A DNA stretch of 64,000 nucleotides from Taklimakanibacter sp050251035 (lineage in GTDB: Bacteria; Pseudomonadota; Alphaproteobacteria; Rhizobiales; Aestuariivirgaceae). The position numbers were made by a program, and so were the translations under genes. The stretch's first letter is position 1, and every line of letters starts with the position of its first letter. Of this stretch, positions 1 through 7,157 are shown one piece after another. A model generated the notes under the pieces. It searched no databases, had not been told where the DNA came from, and saw only the letters and a list, made by a program, of their open reading frames with translations. The stretch lies in NCBI GenBank assembly GCA_050251035.1, contig JBFWNN010000018.1:1-64000 (forward strand), in the 5' to 3' direction.

Positions 1-890
1 TCAACACCGGCGGGCGCGGGTCGATGGACCTCCTGACCCCCAACAAGGATTTCCAGCGCGCCATCCTCGCCTCCAAGGTCGAGCTGTTCCAGCCCCTCGA
101 CATGAGCCGCATCCCGAGCGCGCAAGGCCTCTTTCCCGCCTTCAAGGACGCGCCCTGGCTCACCCGCGACGGCAAGACCTATGGCATTCCGATGATCTGG
201 GGCGACGAACCCTGCGTCTATAATCCCGCGAAATGGGATGCAATGCCGGAGAAATATACCGACTTCGCCGACCCCAAATACAAGGGCGAGCTGGTGCTGC
301 TCGACGATCCCTTCGGCAATATCTGGCTCTTCGCCACATCGCTCGGCTTCAAGGAGCCGAGCCGACTGACGCAGGCTCAACTCGACCAGACGGTCGAGGC
401 CATGCTCAAGGTGAAGCCCAATGTCGTGACCATCGGTGCCTCGCATGGCGACATGGCGGACGTCATGGTGCGCGGCGACGCCTCGCTCGGCATCGGCGGC
501 TGGGCCTATCAGACGCTCATCGCCAAGGAGAAAGGCGTCAAGCTCGTGGTCGGCTCGCCTTCCAAGGACGGCACCTTCTTCTGGTCGGACGCCTATGCCA
601 TCGCCGTCGATGCCCCCAATATCGACAACGCCTATGCCTTCATCGACTTCATCACCCAGGCGGACTCGAATGCGGCGCTGGCCAAGGAGCTGGGCTCGGG
701 CTGCACGGTGGAAAAAGCCTTCGACATCCTCGACCCTTCGGTGCGCGACATCTATCCTTATGAGAATGTGCGTCAGCCGGGCGGCGGCATTCTCGGCACC
801 CAGGTCGTGGTCCCGCCGCAGAATGCCGAGGGCGACATCGTCGGCGCCCCCGCTTGGGTCGAGGCCTGGCAGAAATACAAGGTCGCCTGA
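1..890 (+). CDS. ABC transporter substrate-binding protein, spermidine/putrescine type (5' truncated)
   Basis: Periplasmic binding component of a spermidine/putrescine-class importer. The reading frame is already open at base 3 and no signal peptide is visible, so the N-terminus lies outside the window; at about 295 visible residues it lacks roughly the first 60 compared with PotD-type proteins. The visible part has the usual pattern of this class: YGIPMIWG followed by a VYNPAKWD strand, a GDASLGIGG segment contacting the ligand cleft, and an aromatic-rich C-terminus ending in WVEAWQKYK. Two PotB/PotC-type permeases follow directly and then five enzymes, so the ligand is probably the substrate of those enzymes. 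The ATPase is not visible and is presumably upstream. The family is clear; the ligand is unknown and need not be a polyamine. Confidence 0.88.
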   Translation, partial: NTGGRGSMDLLTPNKDFQRAILASKVELFQPLDMSRIPSAQGLFPAFKDAPWLTRDGKTYGIPMIWGDEPCVYNPAKWDAMPEKYTDFADPKYKGELVLLDDPFGNIWLFATSLGFKEPSRLTQAQLDQTVEAMLKVKPNVVTIGASHGDMADVMVRGDASLGIGGWAYQTLIAKEKGVKLVVGSPSKDGTFFWSDAYAIAVDAPNIDNAYAFIDFITQADSNAALAKELGSGCTVEKAFDILDPSVRDIYPYENVRQPGGGILGTQVVVPPQNAEGDIVGAPAWVEAWQKYKVA

Positions 891-905
891 GGTTCAGATC
901 GAAGA

Positions 906-1805
906 ATGGCGGTCGATGCCGCGGCGGTAAGGCTCGAGGCCCAGGGTCTCGGGCGATGGAGCGAAGCGGGCGCCCTGGCGCGTCCGCTCCTGCCCGCGTC
1001 CGCCTTCTACGTGATCTTCTTCGCCCTGCCGATGCTGGCGCTTTTCACTTTAAGCTTCTGGCGGGCCGAAGGCTTCGTGATGATCCCCGACTTCACCTTC
1101 GCCAACTACCAGAAGATCGCGACCTCGGCGCTCTATCGCGTCCTCCTCTATCGCACCATCGCCGTCGGCTTCGTCACCGCCCTCATCGTGGTGCCCATCG
1201 CCTTCACGCTCGCCTATGTGATGCGCTTCGTCCTGGAAAAGCGCGGCGCGCTCATCCTGCAGCTCGTGCTCTTGTCGCTGTTCAGCGGCTATCTGGTGCG
1301 CATCTATGCCTGGCGCACCATTCTCGGCAAGCAGGGCCTGCTCAATTCGACGCTGCAGTGGCTCGGCCTCATCGACCGGCCGCTCGAATTCCTGATCTAC
1401 AGCAATTTCGCCATCGTCGTCACCCTGACCGGACTTCTGCTGCCGCTCTGCGTGCTGCCGATCTATTCGGCGATGGCCAATATCTCGCGCGACTATCTCG
1501 AGGCGGCGCGCGACCTGGGCGCGCGCGGCACCACCCTCATCCGCACCATTCTGGTGCCGATGGCGATGCCGGGGCTCAGCACCGCTTTCGCCTTTGCCTT
1601 CCTGCTCTCGGCCGGCGATTTCGTGACCCCGACGCTGGTCGGCGGCACCCAGAGCCTGCTCATCGGCAATGTCATCGCCGATCAGTTCCGCGGCATCGGC
1701 TCCAACTGGCCCTTGGGGGCGGCGCTGGCCTTCGTGACCATCACCGCGGTGCTCGTCATCTATGCGCTCGTCCTGCGCGTCATCCGCAAGGTGACGGTAT
1801 GGTGA
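906..1805 (+). CDS. ABC transporter permease, PotB type
   Basis: First inner-membrane permease of the importer. The 299 residues show about six hydrophobic segments and the cytoplasmic EAA loop (EAARDLGARGTTL, near residue 200) that docks on the ATPase. Length and the LPMLALFTLSFW N-terminal helix match PotB-class subunits. The start at 906 lies 15 bases after the binding-protein stop, and its last 7 bases overlap the start of the next permease (ATGGTGA), which implies translational coupling. It is the first half of a PotB/PotC heterodimer; the substrate is unknown. Confidence 0.92.
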   Translation: MAVDAAAVRLEAQGLGRWSEAGALARPLLPASAFYVIFFALPMLALFTLSFWRAEGFVMIPDFTFANYQKIATSALYRVLLYRTIAVGFVTALIVVPIAFTLAYVMRFVLEKRGALILQLVLLSLFSGYLVRIYAWRTILGKQGLLNSTLQWLGLIDRPLEFLIYSNFAIVVTLTGLLLPLCVLPIYSAMANISRDYLEAARDLGARGTTLIRTILVPMAMPGLSTAFAFAFLLSAGDFVTPTLVGGTQSLLIGNVIADQFRGIGSNWPLGAALAFVTITAVLVIYALVLRVIRKVTVW

Positions 1806-2587
1806 GCGTGCGCGCATCGGGACTTGTCGCGCGCGGCTTCGTGGCACTCGTGCTGCTTTATCTCTATGCGCCGGTGGCGGTGATCGTCATCTTCTCCTTC
1901 ACCACCTCGCCCCGGCTCTCGATGCCGATCGAGGGCCTCACCCTGGCCTGGTATCATAACGCTCTGGCCAATCCGCTCATCACCGCGGCGCTTGCCAACA
2001 GCCTCATCCTGGCCGGGGTGTCGGCCATAGTCGCGGGCCTCCTCGGCGCCGCCTTCGCCTTCGGCGTAATGAAGCTCGCCCAGCATCGCCTGAGGCGCGC
2101 CCTTCTCGGCCTGAGCCTCCTGCCCGCCGTCGTGCCGCTCCTCGTCATCGGCATCTCGCTCGCCGTCGTCTTTCATGCGCTCGGCCTCGCGCAGGGCCTG
2201 CGCAACGCCGCTATCGGCCATGTCCTGGTCAGCCTGCCCTTCGTCGTGCTCACCATGAATGCGCGCCTCGAAACCTTCGATTTCGCCACCCTCGAGGCGG
2301 CACGCGATCTCGGCGCCTCGCCGTTCCAGACCTTCCGCGACATCACCTTCCCGCAGATCCGTTCCTCGGTCGTGGGCGCGGCCCTCCTCGCGGCGGCGCT
2401 CTCGCTCGATGAGTTCGTCGTCACCTGGTTCAACATCGGCAATGGGCAGTCGGTCCCGGTCCTGGTCTGGGGGCTCATGCGCCGCGGCGTCGATCCCTCG
2501 ATCAACGCGCTCGCCGCCCTCCTCTTCGCCCTCCTCGTCTGCCTGGTGTTCCTCTCCAACCTCATCGGCCGGAAGCACAGCACATGA
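1799..2587 (+). CDS. ABC transporter permease, PotC type
   Basis: Second permease of the same importer, 262 residues with about six membrane helices. The EAA loop reads EAARDLGASPFQTF and the N-terminal helix contains YLYAPVAVIVIFSF, typical of PotC. The frame is open much further upstream, but the start at 1799 (ATG overlapping the previous stop) gives a normal PotC length and puts the first membrane helix at the N-terminus. The stop overlaps the next ATG by four bases (ATGA at 2584), so the transporter and the first enzyme are translated as a coupled unit. Confidence 0.92.
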   Translation: MVSVRASGLVARGFVALVLLYLYAPVAVIVIFSFTTSPRLSMPIEGLTLAWYHNALANPLITAALANSLILAGVSAIVAGLLGAAFAFGVMKLAQHRLRRALLGLSLLPAVVPLLVIGISLAVVFHALGLAQGLRNAAIGHVLVSLPFVVLTMNARLETFDFATLEAARDLGASPFQTFRDITFPQIRSSVVGAALLAAALSLDEFVVTWFNIGNGQSVPVLVWGLMRRGVDPSINALAALLFALLVCLVFLSNLIGRKHST

Positions 2588-4065
2588 CCAACGCCCCGCG
2601 CCTCTCCGTCGATCTCGTGATCCGGCATGCCTATGTCATCACCATGGACGACGAGAGCCGCATCTTCCAGCATGGCGCCGTCGCCATCGACAAGGGCCGC
2701 ATCATCGCCGTCGGCGATGACGCGGATATCGCGGCGCGCTACACCGGCAGGCGCAGCATCGATGCCGCGGGGGCGCCGGTCCATCCGGGCTTCATCGAAT
2801 GCCACCTGCATGCCTCCTTCCAGCTGTTCCGCGGCGCGCTGCCCGACCACATGGCCGAGACCGACGCCTTCGACACTTTCGAGAGCGTCTTCTACAACAC
2901 GGTCAATGACGAGGAGGAGTATCTGGCGGTGGCGCTCGCCGCGCTGGAGATGATCCGCAACGGCACCACCTGCTTCATGGAGGCAGGCACCGTGCTGACG
3001 CCCGACGCCGCGGCGCGCGCGGCGGAGGATGTCGGCATCCGCGCCATGATCGGCGATGCCTTCATCTGGGACCAGCCGCAGGGTTTCGCGCAAGGCATGG
3101 TCGAGTCGGGCTGCAGCGCCTGCGCCACCCAGGCACGGCTTCATCCCGAGCTCAAGCGCGCCCCCAAGGACCGCGCCGAGGCACTCGCCATGATGGGGCG
3201 CGAGCTGCACCGCAACGCAGATCCCGATGCGCTGGTCACCGGCCATGTCGCGGTGCTGGGCCTCGGCACCGCGAGCGAGGAACTGATGGTCGAGGCCAAG
3301 CGCCGCGCCGATGCGGCCGGCGTCGTCCTCAACCTGCACCAGTCCTACAGCCCCGCCGACACCGAAGCCGACCGCAAGCGCTTCGGCACCGATCCCCTGC
3401 TCCATCTCGACAAGATCGGCTTCCTCGACCGCAATGTCACCTTCGGCCATGCCAATCATCTGAGCGATGCCGAATGCGAGGCGCTGCTCGGCAAGGGCAC
3501 GAGCATCGCCTGGGCGCCCGCCGCCTCGATGATGTGGGGTCACGGCGGCTGCTTCCACGGCCGGCACGCGGAGCTGTGGCGGCGCGGCGCCAATGTCGCG
3601 CTCGGCTCCGACTCCGCCAACTGGTCGAACGATTTCGACCTGTGGCGGCAGGCGAGCCTCGCCGTGCTGACCGCGCGCGAGGCGCATGGCGACAGGAGCT
3701 ACCTGGTGGCCGAGGACGGTCTCGGCATGGCGACGCGCGCCGGCGCCCGGGCCTGCGGCATGGACGACCGTATCGGCTCGATCGAAGTCGGCAAGCGCGC
3801 CGATCTCGTGATCCACACGCTCGACCGGCCGGAGCTGATCCCCACCACCGACATGATCCGTGCCCTGTTCTATTCGGCGCGCTCGAAATCGGTCCACTGG
3901 GTGATCGTGAACGGCCGCGTCGTGCTGGAGGAAGGCCGCTTCGTGACGGTGGACGAGCGCCGGCTGCTCAAGGAATGCAATGCGGCCTCGGCCGCGCTCC
4001 TCGCCCGCATGGGCCTCAGGGCCGAGCCCAACAGGCTTGCGCGACTCCCGCGAAAGACGGCATGA
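2584..4065 (+). CDS. amidohydrolase, chlorohydrolase/deaminase-like (TRZ/ATZ, SsnA group)
   Basis: Cytoplasmic metal-dependent hydrolase of the cytosine/adenosine/guanine-deaminase-like amidohydrolases, 493 residues. The first metal ligands are in HLHAS (His74 and His76), after the PGFIECH strand. Further ligands fit NLHQ, FGHANHL and the Asp in LGSDSANWSND. The N- and C-terminal beta-sandwich segments typical of the family are present (VIRHAYVITMDD; EVGKRADLVIH). Members deaminate or dechlorinate N-heterocycles or open cyclic amidines. Here it sits inside a polyamine-type uptake operon ahead of a PLP ammonia-lyase, which suggests that nitrogen is removed from the imported compound. The substrate cannot be told from sequence. 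Confidence 0.87.
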   Translation: MTNAPRLSVDLVIRHAYVITMDDESRIFQHGAVAIDKGRIIAVGDDADIAARYTGRRSIDAAGAPVHPGFIECHLHASFQLFRGALPDHMAETDAFDTFESVFYNTVNDEEEYLAVALAALEMIRNGTTCFMEAGTVLTPDAAARAAEDVGIRAMIGDAFIWDQPQGFAQGMVESGCSACATQARLHPELKRAPKDRAEALAMMGRELHRNADPDALVTGHVAVLGLGTASEELMVEAKRRADAAGVVLNLHQSYSPADTEADRKRFGTDPLLHLDKIGFLDRNVTFGHANHLSDAECEALLGKGTSIAWAPAASMMWGHGGCFHGRHAELWRRGANVALGSDSANWSNDFDLWRQASLAVLTAREAHGDRSYLVAEDGLGMATRAGARACGMDDRIGSIEVGKRADLVIHTLDRPELIPTTDMIRALFYSARSKSVHWVIVNGRVVLEEGRFVTVDERRLLKECNAASAALLARMGLRAEPNRLARLPRKTA

Positions 4066-4096
4066 TCCCTGGGCCCACCTGGTAGCAGATCACCTC

Positions 4097-5197
4097 ATGC
4101 CTCGCGATCCCGTCACCGTCACCTTGCGGCCAGAGCACTTCACGCCGGCGCGTCACGTGCTTGCCACCCATGGCGGCCTGACCGCCGCATGTTTCCGCTA
4201 TGCGAGCGGGGTTCCCGGCCTCGCCATCGCCAATGAGGCCGGCCATATCGAGCTCCTGCCCTTCCACGGCCAGCAGATTTGGGACGCCTTGTTCTTCGGG
4301 CGCAGGCTCACCATGGGCTCGATGTTCGACGAGCCGGTCGCCACCCAGGACTATCTCGCCAATTATGGCGCCTTCTTCATCCATTGCGGCGTCACCGCCA
4401 TGGGCAATCCGGGGCCGGACGACACTCATCCGCTGCATGGCGAATTGCCGAACGCGCTCTATCAGGAGGCGCGGCTCGTCATCGGCGAGGACGAGAGCGG
4501 TCCCTTTATGGGCCTCGCCGGCACCTACCGCCATCGCGTCGCCTTCACCCATCACTATGTGGCCGAGCCCTTCGTCAAGCTCGGGCAGCGCGGCGGGCGC
4601 ATCCGCGCCGCGCTCACCATCCGCAACCTCAAGCGAGAGGCGCCGATGGAGCTCATGTATCTGGCGCATATCAATTTCCGCCCCATCGACAATGCCCGGC
4701 TCGTCGACACCGCGCCCGACGATCCGCGCCACATGCGGGTGCGCGCGGCATTGCCCATGGGCTTCACGCCGTCTGAGGCGCATCGCGCGCTCCTCGCTGA
4801 AATGCTCGAAGATCCGCGCCGGCACCGCCGGATCGTCGCGGGCCGGGCCATCGATCCCGAGCTCGTCCTCTCGCTCGATTGCCGGGTCGATGAGGCGGGC
4901 TTCGCGCACAGCCTGCAGCTCCTGCCCGACGGCAGCGCGGATTTCGTCAGCCACCGCCCGGACGAGCTCGATCACGGCGTGCGCTGGCTGAGTCGCGGCG
5001 GCGATCAGGACGCGCTGGGACTGATGCTGCCGGCCACCGCCGATCCCAATGGCTACACGGCCGAGAAGGCCAAGGGTCATCTGCGCATCCTTCCGCCCCA
5101 GGGCGAATTCCACTGCGCGCTCGAATTCGGCGCGCTCGACCGAAACGAGGCGGAGCGCATGCGCCGCACAATAGCGAAAGTCAACGGCAGCGAATGA
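4097..5197 (+). CDS. DUF4432 family protein (aldose-1-epimerase/galactose-mutarotase-like fold)
   Basis: A 366-residue protein resembling the DUF4432 family, a galactose-mutarotase-like beta-sandwich group associated with carbohydrate operons. Features seen: ELLPFHGQQIWDALF near the N-terminus, a NYGAFFIHCG segment, and His-rich GTYRHRVAFTHHY. The frame is open upstream of 4097, but the earlier starts lie inside the amidohydrolase gene. ATG 4097 is 31 bases after that gene's stop and leaves a normal family N-terminus. The stop overlaps the next start (ATGA at 5194). Such proteins probably bind or isomerise a sugar or sugar-like ring, so the imported compound may carry a sugar moiety. That is inference. 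Confidence 0.75.
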   Translation: MPRDPVTVTLRPEHFTPARHVLATHGGLTAACFRYASGVPGLAIANEAGHIELLPFHGQQIWDALFFGRRLTMGSMFDEPVATQDYLANYGAFFIHCGVTAMGNPGPDDTHPLHGELPNALYQEARLVIGEDESGPFMGLAGTYRHRVAFTHHYVAEPFVKLGQRGGRIRAALTIRNLKREAPMELMYLAHINFRPIDNARLVDTAPDDPRHMRVRAALPMGFTPSEAHRALLAEMLEDPRRHRRIVAGRAIDPELVLSLDCRVDEAGFAHSLQLLPDGSADFVSHRPDELDHGVRWLSRGGDQDALGLMLPATADPNGYTAEKAKGHLRILPPQGEFHCALEFGALDRNEAERMRRTIAKVNGSE

Positions 5198-6153
5198 TGA
5201 CGACCGCCTTCACCACCATCGACGACATCGAAGCGGCGCGCCGGCGCATCGCGCCGCACATAAGGCGTACGCCCATCATCGCGCTCGACCAGCTCCAGTC
5301 GCCGCTCGCCCGTCCGATCCGCGTCACGCTCAAGCTCGAAAGCCTGCAGGTGACGGGATCGTTCAAGGCGCGCGGCGCCATGAACCGGCTGCTCGGCGCG
5401 CCGCAGGGCGAGATCGCCAACGGCATCACCACCGCGTCCGGCGGCAATCACGGCCTCGCCGTGGCGCGCACCGCCTTCGCGGCGAAAGTGCCGGCGCGGA
5501 TCTTCGTGCCCACCAATGTCTCGCCCGCCAAGGTGGCCAAGATGAAGGCCTGGAACGCCGAGGTCGAGATCGTCGGCGATGAATGGAGCCGGTCGAACGA
5601 GGCCGCCCTCGCTCATGCGGCGAAGACCGGCGCCGCCTATTTTCATCCCTTCGCCGACCCGCTCGTCGTCGCGGGACAAGGCACGCTCGGGCTCGAGATC
5701 CTGGAGGACCTTCCCGATATCGATGCCATCCTCATCGCCATCGGCGGCGGCGGACTGATCTCAGGGCTCGCCACGGCGCTTAAGGAGCGCCGCCCCGCAG
5801 TCCGCATCATCGGGATCGAGCCCGAGGGATCGCCCACGCTCAGAGCGAGTCTCGATCAAGGGCATGTGGTCACGCTCGATCAGGTCACCTCGCGCGTGCC
5901 GACCATGAGCTGCCGGCGCACCGACGAACGCATCTTCGAGACCGTCCGACGCAATGTGGACGACATCGTGCTCGTCAGCGACGAGGCGATGGCGGAGGCC
6001 TCGCGTTTCCTGTGGTTCGAGATGGGCATCGCCGCCGATCTCTCGGGTGCCGCCTCGCTCGCGGCCCTGCGCCGGAACCTGCCGCAGCTCGCCGACCGCC
6101 GGCATGTCTGCGCACTGGTGTGCGGCGCCGGTGCCGAAGGCGCCGCGCCATGA
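5194..6153 (+). CDS. PLP-dependent threonine/serine dehydratase-like ammonia-lyase (fold type II)
   Basis: A 319-residue fold-II PLP enzyme like catabolic threonine dehydratase, serine racemase and hydroxyaspartate ammonia-lyase. The Schiff-base lysine is Lys58 in GSFKARGA. The substrate carboxylate loop is SGGNHGLA (about residues 87-94), and the phosphate-binding glycine loop is IGGGGLISG (about 180-190). It has no C-terminal ACT domain, so it is not the feedback-regulated biosynthetic IlvA. Expected activity is loss of ammonia from a beta-hydroxy amino acid to give a 2-oxo acid, or racemisation. It overlaps the genes on both sides by four bases, so it belongs to the catabolic operon. Confidence 0.88.
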   Translation: MMTTAFTTIDDIEAARRRIAPHIRRTPIIALDQLQSPLARPIRVTLKLESLQVTGSFKARGAMNRLLGAPQGEIANGITTASGGNHGLAVARTAFAAKVPARIFVPTNVSPAKVAKMKAWNAEVEIVGDEWSRSNEAALAHAAKTGAAYFHPFADPLVVAGQGTLGLEILEDLPDIDAILIAIGGGGLISGLATALKERRPAVRIIGIEPEGSPTLRASLDQGHVVTLDQVTSRVPTMSCRRTDERIFETVRRNVDDIVLVSDEAMAEASRFLWFEMGIAADLSGAASLAALRRNLPQLADRRHVCALVCGAGAEGAAP

Positions 6154-7115
6154 GCGTCAGGCTGGCGCTCGCCGGGGTAGGCCTCTTCGGCGAAGAGCAT
6201 TTGCGCGTCATCGCACGAATGCCGGAGGTCGAACTCGCCGGCGTTGCCGACCTCAACGCGGCGGCGGCGCAGAGTGCCGCCGAGCGTTATGGCGCGCTCG
6301 ACTGGGGCACCGACATCATCGCTTTGCTCGAGCGCCACAAGACCGACGGCCTCATCATCGCGACGCCCGGGCAGACGCATGTTCCCCTGGCGCGGCGCGC
6401 GCTCGATCTCGGCATTCCGGTGCTGGTGGAAAAGCCGATGGCCATGACGGCGGCCGAGGCCGGACTCCTGGTTGGGAAGGACGCAGCGGGACCCGCCTTC
6501 ATCCTGCCCGGCCATGTACTGCGTTTCTCCAAGCCGCATCGGATGATCGCCGACATCGTCGGCTCGGGCGAGATCGGCCGGGTGCTGTCGCTCACCGCGC
6601 GGCGCCATCGCGACGACAGCCATGCGCTGCGCTACCCCGACATCGATCCCATCATGATGACCATGATCCACGACATCGACCTGGCGCTGTGGATGGCGGG
6701 CGTTCCGGCAGCCGAGGTCCTGGCGCTGCGCAGCCCCGCCGGCGAGCAGCGCGCGCAGACGATGGTGACCGCCCGCGACCGCAATGGCGCCGCCTGGACG
6801 CTCGCCACCTCCTGGACTTTCGCGCTCGACGCGGCGCCGCCCGACCGCCTCGAGATCGTCGGCGAGCGCGGCGGCATCGATTTCGAGACCGGCGCGTATC
6901 TGCGCCAATATGGCGCGAAGCGGCGGGAGATCGACCTTCTCATCGAGGCGCAGGACGACCCGCTCCACACCGAGGTCGGCTATTTCGTCGACTGCATCCG
7001 CGGCAGCCGGCGGCCGGCGGCCGTGACCGCGGCCGACGCGCAAGCGGGCCTCACGATCGCCGAAGCGGCGCTCGCCTCGCTGCGCCAGGGCGGTATCGTG
7101 AGGCTGCCGGCATAA
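6150..7115 (+). CDS. Gfo/Idh/MocA family NAD(P)-dependent oxidoreductase
   Basis: A 321-residue dehydrogenase with an N-terminal Rossmann fold (ALAGVGLFGEEHLRVI; the usual GxGxxG is GVGLFG) and the family motif EKPMA, whose Lys is catalytic, near residue 96. The C-terminal alpha/beta domain has HDIDLALWMAG, matching the conserved His region. Family members oxidise hydroxyls of sugars, cyclitols and related alcohols. The start at 6150 overlaps the previous stop (ATGA). It is the last gene of the operon, and the next ORF begins 42 bases later with a secreted protein of unrelated type. Confidence 0.87.
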   Translation: MSVRLALAGVGLFGEEHLRVIARMPEVELAGVADLNAAAAQSAAERYGALDWGTDIIALLERHKTDGLIIATPGQTHVPLARRALDLGIPVLVEKPMAMTAAEAGLLVGKDAAGPAFILPGHVLRFSKPHRMIADIVGSGEIGRVLSLTARRHRDDSHALRYPDIDPIMMTMIHDIDLALWMAGVPAAEVLALRSPAGEQRAQTMVTARDRNGAAWTLATSWTFALDAAPPDRLEIVGERGGIDFETGAYLRQYGAKRREIDLLIEAQDDPLHTEVGYFVDCIRGSRRPAAVTAADAQAGLTIAEAALASLRQGGIVRLPA

Positions 7116-7157
7116 TTTTGCCATCGTCCCGCCGCGCATTTCCGTTAGGATAGCCCT

